From Takakia lepidozioides (taxonomy: Eukaryota > Streptophyta > Takakiopsida > Takakiales > Takakiaceae), in the NCBI GenBank assembly GCA_030704615.1, contig CM060732.1, positions 3,658,001 through 3,722,000 on the forward strand: 64,000 bases of DNA, written 5' to 3'. The translations under genes were made by a program, and so were the position numbers. Shown here piece by piece: positions 10,799 to 23,737 of this stretch. How positions within the stretch are numbered: the stretch's first letter is position 1; the number at the start of each line of letters is the position of its first letter. Under the pieces are notes generated by a model, which saw only the letters and a list, made by a program, of their open reading frames with translations, was not told the DNA's origin and did no database searches.

Positions 10799-12936
10799 CG
10801 TGGACACACGAAAAATGGCCACGTAACAAAGGGTCGTCCAAAATAATTTTTTCTCGGGCTGCCCGTAAATCCAAAACTGAATGATAGTCGTTTTCCAGTA
10901 GGAAATGAATGAGAACAACACTATATTGCTTGTCATCAACGGATAACTAACATCGAGACCTAACAAGGTAAAATACAAAACCCTTTAATTATCACAGAAG
11001 GCTGGCAAAGGCGGGGTATGAGTTGTGGACTTGAAGGACAGCAGTCGTAGGCTAGATGGCCGCGGAGAACACCTTTGTTGGCCAAAGGTGGAGGATGAAG
11101 AAGATGATCAGGGTGAAGTTGGGAAAAATTAAAATTTTCGGTTTTTTTATTATTTAAAAAAAAACTTATTTTACATTGCTATATCATCCTCCACCTTCGA
11201 TGGACAAAGGTTCGGGGTGAAGTGGGGAAAAATGATGATTTTTGGAAGCACCATGGCTGAGCGAATGTTAGGATCTCTTAACCTTTCTGGCAGGAAAGTA
11301 CAGCAAAACACCAGAGTTTTCCATACCTGGGATTCTGATGTGCATGTCCTATATATCCATCTTGATAAAGGGAAAGACATTGCTCATTGCCCGCTGCTCC
11401 TCCAGGGGGTCAATGAAGAACTCCTCTTCTTCTGGCACTAGAGGGGAGAGGCACTGCTCCTGGATGGGCGGGGGCCTTGCCTCACTGATGTGGACTTTCG
11501 GGGGCTGATCCATCGATGGTGGCGGGATTTGCTTTGGCCTGTAAATTTGCCTTGTGCTGGCCGATCTTTCTTGGTGGGCCCTGTAGAAGCCCCGGCTTGA
11601 GTTGGGCTGGGACCCACTAGGTGGGTGCCTGGCTGACCCGAGTGGCGACGAGGCCAGTCTGAGGACTTGGAGCGATGGAGCATGGTATTCGGAGCCATGG
11701 GCACGCAACACGGAGAGAGGTGCAGGGGAAGGATCGGAGACTCTGAGAAAGACAGTAACAACTGTAACTGAATTCAACTAGAGAGGAGAAAAGCAAATAG
11801 GGAATTGAGAGAGCTGGACTGAGAATTGAGAGCTAGACTAGAAATTGAAGAACCAGCCTGACACTAACAGGGAGATTTAAGCTAGCAATGCAGACTCTCT
11901 GTTGGCTCTACTGTGGAAATTAACAGGGATGCCGAGTGGAGCTGGAGCCAGGATGAACACAAGGCCACTAACTACCTCGTAGCGAGAGCTTGGGGGGATG
12001 TAGCGCTGGAGTGAAAAGAGACAGCTCAAAACGTCATTAATATCAGCCGGCAGCTGAGAGGGGGGAAGCGAAGTTAAGGGGGTGAGGCGGCGATAACACG
12101 CACGAAATGATGAATGAAACAGGGCGAGTATAGGATGATCCGTATGGGATGTCGAGGTTGTCACAATAGATCAGCAAAAAAGGCTTAAATGGATTTAACC
12201 AAATCATAGAAAACCATACAAACCATGTGTGTAAAGTTTGGACGTCATATACCCCCAGGGAGGCCATTCTCTAGCTGCCGATCGGTTGAGAGAGTCCATA
12301 CGAGAGAGACGAAGCGACCGTTGGGCCTCACTCTCACCGCAAAACGTGGAGCCCCCCATCGTCCCAACATCTCCCGTCGGAAGCGGAATTTCCAAATTCG
12401 TGAAGCTTACCATCAAACTACTCATCACATTCTTTGATTTTTGTCTCTCGTCTATATTTTGAATAGTTGAAAATGTTGATCTATTAATAAATTATTATTA
12501 CCCATTGGCGGGTTACCACTACTGCGCCGCCTAAACAAACTACACACAGTTTTCAACGCGTGGGCGATCCGAGCATATATAGCGAAAACAATGAAATACG
12601 GGAAAAAGAACAAATCATAAAAAATCATATTTGTCAAACATACTCTAATATTTCGTTTTTTTTTAATTTTTTTAAAATTTTCCGGCTATGCGGGCGATCC
12701 GATTCTCTCTATTTTGTCCCAATACATGCTCACAACAGATAATCAATAAATACAGATACATCATAGTCCAAATCTACTTGTTGTACCAAGACGACCCATG
12801 GAAAAACCCTTAAAAAAAAAAAAAAAAAACCCATCCATGATGCGTGGTCTCTCTCATAAACCTCAAGTATGGCCCATCCGTCCGGGCGTCCTTCTCAGAA
12901 GTCTTCGCTAGTAGTGCGGAGCAACGCGAAGCCCTA
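10799..12936. other. Unassigned region with a Pro/Ser-rich open frame
   Basis: The longest frame is on the minus strand at 11349-11777 (142 codons, Pro, Ser and Arg rich, no known motif); overlapping frames are open too, so coding is doubtful. Near-complementary segments around 11075-11100 and 11187-11205 (AAGGTGGAGGATG and its complement) could form a hairpin. A stretch of 17-18 A residues lies near 12812. Otherwise I see nothing. Confidence 0.3.
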
Positions 12937-13080
12937 GTAAATTCTAGCGACGACCGAAGGTCGAGAGCTAGTTTAGCGTAGAGCAGGAATAGGGTGCCAT
13001 AATGCCACGTCATCGTCGCCACGTGTCGTTGCCATCTGTCGTCGCCACGTACGTCGTCAATTTCTTTCTGTCTACCCGGA
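12937..13080 (+). repeat. Dispersed repeat, empty-site copy
   Basis: It matches 3100-3440 but runs straight through TAGTTTAGCGTAGAGCAGG without the SINE, preserving the pre-insertion state of the family. The copies differ elsewhere, so they are paralogous repeats, not a recent duplication. Confidence 0.75.
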
Positions 13081-13670
13081 CTGCCCGAAAATAACCGGGG
13101 AGAGGTCGGGAGAGGTTGCAGCGCGGGGGGAGGGACGATGATGGCTTGAGCTCGGAGGGGTTTCACATACCGATCTCAGAGGTAGATCCTACATGGTGGA
13201 TGCTGCATAACCTTTTTCACAGATAACAGAGACGAGGAGAAGCTCTGGGATGAATACGTTTTCGACCCCAGTCTATGGTTGAACAATCGAGGCAAGGCGA
13301 GGGTGTATGCATGATTTGTGGAGCGCGGAGGGATTTGTTTCACACACCGATCGCAGATGCAAATGTGGGCTCTTGGTTCCTGTTTAGTAGCATATATGGG
13401 ATGGTCCTGCTAGATGGGGAGCATCAAGTCGGCTAGATTTTACCTGCAAAAGTACTGAAGGTATGTCTTCCATTTATTTCCTTATTTGTTGTCACAAGTA
13501 AGTGCTAAGATTATTATAGGGTACATGCATATGTAATCCAGCAAAATGTTCATGGTCATATTAATGGAAGGGTACAGAGGTTAGAATGTTGGCTAGCTAC
13601 GAAGTGAAGAAGTTTGTCTATCCTTCAAGTCAGCTTGGTCTTAGCAGGTTGTGTTTCAATCTCTGCCTGC
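13081..13670. other. Left flank of the large transposon
   Basis: No gene was recognised. Two stretches with GGAG..GTTTCACA.ACCGATC (about 13150 and 13325) repeat each other. A segment with CAGATAACAGAGACGAGGAG (about 13220) recurs in diverged form at about 27555, beyond the other end of the transposon. Confidence 0.35.
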
Positions 13671-13673
13671 GAG

Positions 13674-13717
13674 GTTATCTATTTCATGAGCATGAGCGGC
13701 ATGAGAGGCATGAGCGG
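13674..13717 (+). repeat. Left terminal inverted repeat of the large transposon
   Basis: It contains three ATGAGCGG-like words. It matches the complement of 27138-27170 with one small insertion (CTAT) and a short internal length difference. Confidence 0.65.
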
Positions 13718-13904
13718 AGTAGCAAGACAATCGGTTTTCATGAGCAGAAGTACAAATTTTGAAAATAAAAAACATTATAAAACATTAATTTAATGCAATG
13801 TGTCAGAAAAAACAAATATATTATTCGGCACCTTGAAGGGGAAATTGTAGTTTTGAGAGTTGTGCTCATGATATTTCGTCTTCCGCTCATGCCAATTCCC
13901 AGCG

Positions 13905-14312
13905 ACATGTGCAAAAATGGCGCCGAATTTCGCAGTAATAGGGTCCGTAACCGGAAAGAATCGCGACGTATTTCGCGGTAATAGGTCTCTCTGGCGAAAA
14001 ATGGTGCCGAATTCCGCGGCTATAGGTCCCCTCATGACAGGTGTGTAAGCCCAAAATTTGGAAATGTGGCGCCGAATTTCGGTACATGGTGCCGGGGATT
14101 GCACAGATGTTGGACAGTTCTGGGCCATGTAACTGGAAATTCGGCGCCATTTTTCCAGACATCGTTCCCGAGCATGTTCGGACTTAGCCAGTTTTCGGCC
14201 CAAAACAGGGAAATTCGGCGCCATTTTTCCTGACACAGGGGTACTAGTGTATGTTGGGACTTAGCCAGTTTTCGGCCCAAAATAGAGAAATTCGGCGCCA
14301 TTTTTCCAGAAA
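13905..14312. repeat. Palindromic GGCGCC repeats, left cluster
   Basis: Six copies of the motif built on GGAAATTCGGC and its complement (or the variant arm GGAAAAATGGC) lie at about 13913, 13997, 14067, 14133, 14209 and 14286. The last three units also share ACTTAGCCAGTTTTCGG between them, giving a period near 76 bp. Confidence 0.85.
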
Positions 14313-14462
14313 TGGCCCCACAACTGCTTCTGTTGGATCTCAGTTTGAATGGAATATTGCCTCATTCCAGGAGTTTTGGGGTGCATTTCATTACACTGCA
14401 AAAAAAAATCTGATACATAAATGCAATTGAAAATATCCATATTGAGGATTCCCTTTGCCCCA

Positions 14463-17400
14463 TCAATGATTTCTGGAATCCCTAAGGAGGAGTTTGTGCA
14501 GCTCGTTCACGCTCAACGCCAGTGCATGAATAAAGTCATCAATAGTCACGTTCATCCTCAACCTCTTCAGGTAAATGTAATACAGATGCTTGCACGGATA
14601 ATACTTTGAACCCTTCTTTGCTTCCATCAACGAGAAGTCCGTACAATTGCAAGTCGGCTCCACTCCAATCGTAATTGTGTATACATCGTCGCCTACAGCC
14701 GAGCCGGCCGTTGCCATCCGATAAACACGCCCAAGGCCGGGTGGAGGTACGTCCATGGAGCTCTGAATAGTGCAAGCCATCCCAAGAGCATTGGTAATCC
14801 GAGTCTCATTCAACTTGTTGGGAGGGTGTCGTCTCTTCACTCTTCCAAATCGCATTGTGGGATGTGCAGAATTGTCCAATCCGTCTCTACTGGACCAAGC
14901 AGTCTGCAATGGCTGGGTCTCAGGAACTGGAAATGCGTGGGCCGGGACGTCTGTGCGTTGCACCATTCGAAATCCTGTTGCAGATAGAGCATCCGCCTCA
15001 TTCTGAGAGAGGCTGCAACCCGGTGCAACAGGCCAGACGCCCGGAGGCTCCGGCATTCCCTGAATCCCGTACTTGGGCTTGCCAATATACATGTCATTAT
15101 GTCGTGCCTACAGAACCAAAACGTCTACGTTGTGGCGTGAGCAAATGTGGGAGTCAAAAATCTGCCGCTGAAACAAGGTGCAGGTACAGCACCATGTGGG
15201 TTCCTCCGAATCATCTCACCACAACGTGCTCTCGTATCCACCCGAATGGCGTAGCACTTCCCTCGAAATGCCGGCAATGTCCTTGCAATTCTCCACTGTA
15301 ACTCCGACACTCTTGTCTCCACAATGGGTATGTTGTACTGCGTTACCACAGATGGCTCGTTATGTTCCTCGGGCACGTGCCCTGTGCTCAAATGAGATGA
15401 CGATCTTGAACGTGCAGGACTTGCAGTGCTCGACGAGACCTCCTCGGGCAACATCACGGGACCACGAGGGAGCGTGCGAATATTCTTGTCAGCTCGCCAT
15501 GAATCCTCTTCCCCGCCAGGTGCCTCGTCAAGTCTTCATCTCACTGGACGGGTATGAATCTCTCCTTCCAAATGTTGGCCTCTTCGAAGCAATGGCGTGT
15601 CCCGAAGGCCCTCTCGCAAGGCCGCCGCCCACTTCCGAGGATTCTTCGATCTGGAGGCAGTCCGCATCAGCATTTCCTGCCTGTCCGGCCCCAAGCCCCA
15701 CTGTTTCCTTTTCAAGAACTCGTTGTACCTACATTGCTGCATAATTGACCTCACAATGTCCTCCGTTGTGGCAGTGAGGATGTCCACCAGATGCGCTGTA
15801 GAGGAGGCACGCCAGGATGAATGCACTGATTCGGCCATGTTTGTCGTGGGCATGTCGGTGTCGGAGTCGAGACACATTTCCTGCACAAGCACATGTTGAG
15901 GTTACAAACAAGTTACAAATAATGCCAAGAATAATATTCAACGGGACGCGAATTCGTGCAACTCACCTCCCGCATATAGTCGCCGAACTGGAGGAAACGA
16001 TAATGCCACCATGCTAGCCAACTGACCATTGCTCCCTCGTCTGATTTCCTTACAGCACCTGACGATGTCCACCAAGCCCGTATACATGCAAACTGTGTCT
16101 CTGCATCATCCAAGGTGGGAGCGCGCTTCCACGCAAGACACATGGAACGGTCCTCCTCTCTGAAATCTGGCGCCACTAGCCTGGTTGTGTACTGCGAAAG
16201 GCTCTGCAGAAAATGGAACCCACAAGATTTCTCATTGCCTTCCATGGGAACATTGGGGTCTTGCCCGTACACCCTTCGGATGGCAGCCCAATTTGCTTGT
16301 GCGTTGTCCGCCATGAAACCACGGAAATTGGGAGGGGGCAATCCCGCCTTGGCCATCTGTTCGTTTATTCCCTGCCAAATAAGCATCTCCGATTGTGTGT
16401 CCTCTCCTTTCATCTCACAAATAGCAATTGTCATTAGCATCCTGCAGCGGGTGTCGTAGACATGTGCACCCATTGTCACCCACTGGTGATTTGTAATTCG
16501 CTTGATATGGTCGAACATGACCCAACTGTTTGACAAGTCCCCACTCGTCATCCTGTCGACCAGTTCGACGCCGCTGCCAGGTCCACACGTGGACATTTTG
16601 AATATGAAACAACGATCTGCCTCAGTCCCTTGTCCTGGAAACCTACTTCCATGAATGTAGTCATATCCTCATTGTCGCTTCACCTCCAGAATGGAGTGCA
16701 TATCCGAGCCACGCCCAATTTTTTGTTTGCATGAGACAATGTGGTTTCGGACATTCGGTGAACATACGTGGGACACCGACTCCAGCAATGCCTCCATTTC
16801 CTTCTCATCGAGAGGAACTCTATTGGAGCCGTCTTCCGACATAATTCTGGCAAATGACATCTTATGGGCGGCTTGGAGCTGTATCTGTTTGGGTTTGGCA
16901 CCCGGTCTCAACTTAACCTCCTCCTGAACGAGCTGCTCTGCCTCGTGGGCAGCCTCCCCCGAGTTCCCCCTCGCTAATTTGTGACAATGGGAACCAACGT
17001 GTATGCAAGCTCGGGTGAGGTTAGGGAAACGGTGCAACACATAGAATTGCTTGGCATTACAAACAGACATGCAGTGTGGTGGTTCTTTGCAATGCGCACA
17101 CTTAAATGTGGAGTTCGGAACCTTCTCCTGAGCACGAAATGGTTGATGAGTTGTGCCTGTCCAATCGGTCTCGTTCCTGTGACCTCTGGATTTAAAATGG
17201 AAGCAAGTTGGGGAGAAACACCGCAACGCGCCCGCACAAACAACGTAGTGCACCCGCACACCATCGAGCATCTTCATGCTGGTGGTTTTGGTGACGCACC
17301 AAGGATGACCATCATGTTTTCTATCCATATCTATCAACATTCCGGACGCCCTCGAGTAGTCCGTCCGAGGAAGGAACTCAAAGAAGATATTACCGTCGAC

Positions 17401-18048
17401 GTCTGCGGGAAGGCATGTAACCGATTTAATTGTAAACTTGATGTAGTCCAGCCCGGCCAGCTCCGAGCGGTGTCCCTCCATGTGAAGCCCTCGCAGAATT
17501 TCAAGAATAGATCGAACTGCGGTGCTCGTGCTGGGAATATGACTCCCTCGTCCACTGACGTCCATTGAGGACTTGCCTGATCTCCAGGACGACCTCGGAA
17601 CTTCCATGACCTCGTCTGAGTCGGACAGGTTGTGAACAACCCGGTTCTCGCTCGTCTTCATGGATGGGTTCGGCTCTGGATTTACTTCGTTGCGGACTTC
17701 TCTCTTTGAGGTAGCCACTCTCTGATTCGCGGATTGTTTCGTGGAAGGCGCCAGGATAGAAGGTGCATTTGGCGGGCAAATGAAGTCCCCAACAACCCTG
17801 TATATGACGGTGTCCGATGGTGGAACTCGCCATTCCCTGCCATCGCCGAAATCATCGTGGAGCACAACAATACTCTCGACAACAACGCCCTTTGAGTCCT
17901 TCCTTTCCTCCTCCAAAAAAACCGACCCAGGTGGTATCGAACGCACTGATATTTCTCCATCACCCGGCAGATGTCCCCTCTGCACGGAAAATGAAGCTCT
18001 ATGCTCGTGAGGAGGGCAGTACACTGTAACGCTCGGGTTTTCCGCCAT
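14463..18048 (-). pseudogene. MULE-like transposase: zinc-binding N-part, D..D..E core, C-terminal SWIM finger
   Basis: The start is the ATG at 18048 (MAENPSVTVY). A long open part (to 16672) ends in a Cys/His-rich segment (about 17260-16975; CAHC, then CIHVGSHCH) like the FLYWCH/WRKY-GCM1 fingers of Mutator transposases. The core reads WVMFDHIKRI, GFMADNAQANW (16318-16289) with CGFHF after it, and TTNMAESVHSSW (about 15840), giving a plausible D, D, E triad. An 86-bp intron (15966-15881, GTGAGT...TGTGCAG) joins RE to EMCLDSD in frame. The C-terminus carries a SWIM finger (CNCTDF then CKHLYY, about 14660-14580), which MULE transposases typically have. In-frame TGA codons at 16669 and 15536 could each lie in a 60-63 nt GT-AG intron, or be CGA-to-TGA decay. 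A frameshift near 15180 and a TAG near 15100 are clear damage. The protein would bind the element ends and cut DNA in the nucleus. MULE is the best fit, but a related RNase-H-fold family is not excluded. Confidence 0.75.
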
Positions 18049-18328
18049 GGGAGATGTGCACACAAGACTCCCAGGATGGCGTGCAGGCAAGCTCCCTGGT
18101 AGAAGGGGGATGCAGTGATGGGAAGGAATGCGGTGCCAATTTGTCCGAGCGACGAAGCCTGATCCAGATCCAGGGAGCCAACTATCTCAAAAATCCACAG
18201 TCACAGTGTTAATGAACCTTGTCTCAGGAATGCGGCCCCTGGTCTTTGCGCAATAACTGCCAACGGTATGCAGTCAGAAAGTGGGGGGCCGTCCGGATGA
18301 TGTCAGCTGAAGAGGAGAAGCCGGCACC

Positions 18329-20425
18329 GTGCCGTCACATTACTACCCCAGGATGAAAATTCGGCACCGAATATCCAGCAGGGGCCGCACGAATGAAGTC
18401 GCCTCGGGCAGAGAGGCCGGAACCTGTCCGACACAGAACAACCCCCGGATGGAAATTCAGCGCCGAATTTCCATTCGGATCCCCCCAAAGGAAGTCGTGT
18501 CGGGGGGTCAGGCCGAAAACAGGTCGACATAAAAACCTCCCCGGATGGAAAAACGGCGCCGAATTTCCATCCGAGGCGTTCGGGTGCAGTCGGGGAGGGG
18601 GGAGAGGCCGGTACCTGGCCCTCATATTACAACCCCCGGACGGAAATTCGGCACCGAATATCCAACAGGGGAAGCCCGGATGAAGTCGCCTCGGGCGTAG
18701 AGGCCGGCGCGTGTTCGACAGAGAGCATCCCCTGGATGGAGATTCGGTGCCGAATTTCCATCCGGGCCCCACCAAACGAAGTCATGTCGGGGGGGCAGGC
18801 CGAAAACTGGCCGACATAAAAACCTCCCCAGATGGGAAAACGACGCCGAATTTCCATCCGGGGCCGTTCGGATGCCGTCACATTTCAACCCCCGGACGGA
18901 AATTCGGCACCGAATATCCAACAGGTGACGCCCGGACGAAGTCGCCTCGGGCGTAGAGGCCGGCACCGAATATCCAACAGGTGACGCCCGGACGAAGTCG
19001 CCTCGGGCGTAGAGGCCGGCACCTGTCCGACAGAGACCATCCCCCGGATGGAAATTCGCCACCGAATTTCCATCCGGGCCCCCTCAAAGGAAGTCCGGTC
19101 GGGTGGTGAGGCCCAAAACTGGATGATATAAAAACCGAACAGGATGGAAAAACGGCGCCGAATTTTCGTGCGGGGCGGTTCGGATGCAGTCGGGGAGGGG
19201 GGAGAGGCCGGCACCTAGCCGTCACATTTCAACCCCCGGACGGAAATTCGGCACCGAATATCAAACAGGTGACGCCCGGACGAAGTCGCCTCGGGCGTAG
19301 AGGCCGGCACCTGTCCAACAGATATCATCCCCCGGATGGAAATTCGCCGCCGAATTTCCATCCGGGCCCCCTCAAAGGAAGTCCGGTCGGGTGGTGAGGC
19401 CCAAAAGTGGATGATATAAAAACCTCCCAGGATGGAAAAACGGCGCCGAATTTCCGTCCGAGGCCGTTCGGATTTCCCTCTAGCAGTCAAGGATTCCATG
19501 AAAAACGTGTCTAAAAGTGGACTTCAGCCACAAAACTAATAGTTTACTTTGTTTTTCTCCGAAAAACCAAGCGGCCATGCTCAGAATTACCTGCAGGAAG
19601 GTAATTCGGCGCTTCGACTTACCTGGCGAATGGAAATTCGGCACCGAATTTCCATCCGCCAACGATCCGAGTTACCTGTTGGATGGAAATTCGGCGCCGA
19701 ATTTCTATCCTGATCCACTCCGAATTACCTGCATGACGCAAATTTTGCGCGCCGCCCTACCTGCCGGATGGAATTTCGTCGCCAAATTTCCATCCATCCG
19801 CTCTCCGACCAACCTGGCGGATGGAAATCCGGCGCTGGATTTCCATCCATCCGGCTCCGAATTACCTGCGTAGTGGAAATTTCGCGCGCCGCCCTACCTG
19901 GCAGGATGGAAATCCGGCGCCGGATTTTTATCCATCCGGCTCCGAATTACCTGTGTGGCAGAAATTTCGCGCCCCGCCCTAACCGGCAGGATGGAAATCC
20001 GGCGCCGGATTTCCATCCATCCGCTCTCCGACCAACCTGGCGGATGGAAATTCGGCGCCGGATTTCCATCCATCCGCTCTGAATTACCTGCATGGCGGAA
20101 ATTTCGCGCCCCGCCCTAACCGGCAGGATGGAAATCCAGCGCCGGATTTCCATCCATCCGCTCCGAATTACCTGCGTGGCGGAAATTTTGTGCCCCGCCC
20201 TAACCGGCAGGATGGAAATCCGGCGCCGGATTTCCGTCCATCCGCTCTCCGACCAACCTGGCGGATGGAAATTCGGCGCCGGATTTCCATCCATCCGCTC
20301 CGAATTACCTGCATGGCGGAAATTTCGCGCGCCGCCCTACCTGGCAGGATGGAAATTCGGCGCTGAATTTCCATCCTGCTGCTCTCCGAATTACCTGCAT
20401 GAGGGAAATTTTGCGTGCCGCCGTA
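18329..20425. repeat. Central palindromic array between the divergent genes
   Basis: The array has about two dozen palindromes of the form GGAAATTCGGC plus its complement, many extended to GGATGG...CCATCC (30 bp). The left half (18329-19470) is built of units of about 290 bp, each with three palindromes and shared spacers such as AGTCGCCTCGGGCGTAGAGG. One unit holds an extra 67-bp duplication near 18945-19011. The right half (19595-20425) has units of roughly 55-115 bp with the spacer TCCGAATTACCTGC. Several right-half copies read GGAAATCCGGC, with the opposite arm changed to match, so symmetry is kept while sequence changes. Its position between two divergent starts would suit a shared control region. 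Confidence 0.9.
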
Positions 20426-20430
20426 CCCGG

Positions 20431-21212
20431 CGGATGGGCATTAAATGTCTACCGCCGTCCGTTTTTATTTGGGCTGGCAACACATGGCTTCCTCGATACG
20501 TACCCTAAATCTAATGCTAATCTTGGATTAACTTCTATTCGAGGCATGTACCCCAAAAAACTGAGATCTTTTTCCATTTTGGCTGGGACTTATGCCGCCT
20601 GAAGGGCGTGGCTCTCTAGAGAGACCTCACATCCAGACCGCGGCGGAAGTTGAAAGCGCTGTACTACGGACGACGGCCAATCTCTCGCATGGCCAAACTT
20701 AAGCTCCAGCAGGAGATTCCAGTGTCTTGCTCACAACCCGCGCCAACTGAAGCCGAGTACTCTCAGGCAAGCCACTTCTGCTTTCGCTTTGTTCGCTTTC
20801 GCTTTTGCTTTCGCTTTGTTGTTTCGCTTTGTTTTTGCATCTTCATCCTGGCATCGCTGGAAGCATGTCATTCTTAGGCATTGGTTGGATTTGTTTTCAT
20901 TGTTGTTCCATGGCACTCCATACTTCCTAAACTTGTTTTGTTTTCATTGTTGTTCCACGATTGTTGCTATGGTGGTTGCGCTGCTCGTTGCCATTCTGGT
21001 TTTGGCACCAATGTTGGTTCTGACGATTTTGGGAATGACAAAGTGACGACGAGCCCGGCACGCTGGTGGTATCATCAACCGCTCCAACTCATCGCATGTT
21101 TGAATCGCCCAACTTGGGGCGAGAGGGCAAACTTCAACCTTTTGTTGGCGGATGAAAGGACCTGCAGCGAGGGCACGACATAATAGGCATTGGGGAGGTT
21201 GGTGCAGGCGGC
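20431..21212 (+). promoter_or_regulatory. Upstream region of the ParB-like/methyltransferase gene
   Basis: This 780-bp stretch separates the central array from the first codon. It holds a CTTTCGCTTTG-like pyrimidine repeat at 20778-20838 and a repeated GTTTTCATTGTTGTTCCA (about 20895 and 20939). I saw no clear TATA box. Assignment is by position. Confidence 0.35.
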
Positions 21213-23737
21213 ATGGCAGGTGAAGGGCGTGAGGACGTGAGGACAGCAGATCCGGAAATGGAGGTTGTTGATGCACATGCAGTAGGGCCCGCCCACGCAA
21301 AGAAGAAGAAGAAAGCTAAGCACATGCAATCCCAGGCGAGAGAGCCGTCACGGGCTGCGGAGGGGGGAGTGAGCAGTGCGCGTGAGGGTGTTCCTTCTCC
21401 TCAATCAAAGGTGGTCGTCTTGGAGGGCTCCTTTGCTGCTAGCCCTAGTAAGAAACAGAAAGCCCGTGAGAGGGCAAAAGAGAGGGCAAAAGAACAGGCG
21501 AGACAGAAGGCTAGCCAGGAGGAAAGAGAGGCCACTGAAGAGGCCAGGGGTGCCCAAATGACAGATGCCAATGTAAGCGAGGGACGCACAGAGACGGTGG
21601 ATCCCTCCAAGACACCACAAAGAGGCAGTAACACACCAGTTACACCATCGCGGACAAGAGCAGCCCCCGCAATTACCCATACGATGGAGAGTGGAGGAGA
21701 GGAAAGAACACCACAAAGAGCACGGATTGTGCAAGTTCGAGGTGAAGCCGGGGAGATGGCAGTAGAGATAGGGAGAGTGCTCGAGGTGGTTTCGCCGGTG
21801 GTTCACCATGTTGAGGAGGACGACACTGAGCTTTCTGACCAGGATGACATCCTCCCGGACATCCCCAGGCCCCAAACCCGCAGCATACAGGCTGGATTTG
21901 GCGGTCCTGGTGGGCTGCCGGAGAACCCCTCTGTAGCAGATGTCATGTCGGAGGCGGATATGAAGTTGGCCGCTGCCAAGATGTTGGAGGCAACCCACAG
22001 CAACATTGGCAGGGTGCTGGGGGCATGGTGTACCCGGCCAAGCTTCGAATTCCCCTTTGCCGCTTGGTGTCTTTGCAGGTGGTGAGACCTGCCCTCCCAG
22101 GCGATATCGACAAGCTGAAATTCTCTTTCCGGGATGGATATCGAATGGGGTCTGCCGCGTTTTACGTTTCCATTGAGAACGACCACGGAGCTTCTTGTGC
22201 CCACACTTCCGATGAGGTGGACAAATGGGGTCCCCATTGGCAAAGGTGAAATGAGGAGTTCGAGAGATCGATTGTTACTGATCCTCTTTTCCAGCACTTG
22301 TCCGGGAAGATGTTTTACGTGTGGGACGGCAATCATCGCCTCCTGGCATGGATGGAGCACATAGCCGAAGCCCACCCCAATGACCTCGATTGGCATTTCG
22401 CCGTGGAGTGTGTTGTGCTGAAGGTTGCGGGGCCCAAAGATTGCAGTCTTCTCAAAGCTGCAATGGCGGACATCAACTCGTAAGTTACAACGCCTCTTGC
22501 TTTTGGACCCATCCGATTGTAAGTCATTTCATTGCGAATCCTCATATTTGTTGTAAATTCCCATTTCAGAATTGTTTGATGGAAATGTGGCATTGCAGGG
22601 TGACTCAGAATGCCTTCATTGCCACCAACTTGTCCCATATGCACTTCCGAGTGAAGGATGTCGGGAAGCAGGGTGTGCAAGAGTTTGCCAATTCGCTTAG
22701 TGCCAACCTCCTGCGCAAGTCGGAGGCAAAGGCAGACAGAACCTGATATAGGCTGAGCATGGACGCCATGGTGGACTACATATCTCGGGTAAAGCTCCTG
22801 ACTGTTTTGTTGAGCTAATCTGTCTCTCGTCCCCCAATAGAAGAAAAAGTGTTGAGCAGGATCTCTAATCTTATGTGCGCATTCTTGACAGACGAAAATT
22901 CAGCAGGATTTGGCACATGCGCGGAGGTTCTACATGGAGTCAGAGGAGAAGAATCTAACCCTCCCGGCACTCGAATCATATCTCAAAGCTGCGGAGGTGA
23001 GGGCCCGCATAAAGTACAAGTCGCGGATGGTAAAGTACGTGGCCATAGCTGATCCCGCCCTTGGTGCCGACTTTCTGGTGGAGGTGGGAAGCACTACTCC
23101 CGCGCTCTGAAGCCCACGATGACATTGGAGAAGCTCCATCATCTAGCCACATCCTGTGTGGATGGTGCAGAAAAGGTGATACATTCTTAACCAAATTGTG
23201 GTGGCAACAACTCGTTTTTGTGGTGTTTGGCGCTTACGAATATGCTGGGTGGTTGGACAGACCCGGTGGCTCCAAATCTGGAATGGTTCCCAAAGTACAA
23301 GGGACATGTGGAGCTTCCCCAAACCGGACAAACTGTCTGACCCCACATTCGACATGTGGATGAACCGCATGACATGGTGGTTTCAGGTACTTCCCCACGC
23401 TTCGTTTGGCGCTTCTACTCTTGTAGGGGGTGGATTCATTGTATTTTTTCAGCAATGGGATCTGATGGAGAATCTCCACAGGTGACGACGAATGCGCAAG
23501 AGCAGCTGGACACACAAGCACATCAGTTCAAGATGGAGATTTCTCCTGCAGCCGAGAGCCTACGCGACTATGTGACGAGGTACTTTCTGCTCTACAAAAC
23601 CGACATATTCTTTCGGGAGATACCACATGCCCGCCGGAGCCACGAGTTCACCGACCAGCCGAACGCGGACAAAGCAGCAATGCGCCTTCTGTACAGGTAC
23701 ATACGCGATGCCTTCCTTTCAGTCCTTGCATTTTTCG

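Noticed and set aside
10799-11180. Small hairpin near 11075-11205 as a possible miRNA precursor
   Set aside because: The complementary part is only about 13 bases with a loop of nearly 100, and there is no extended pairing.
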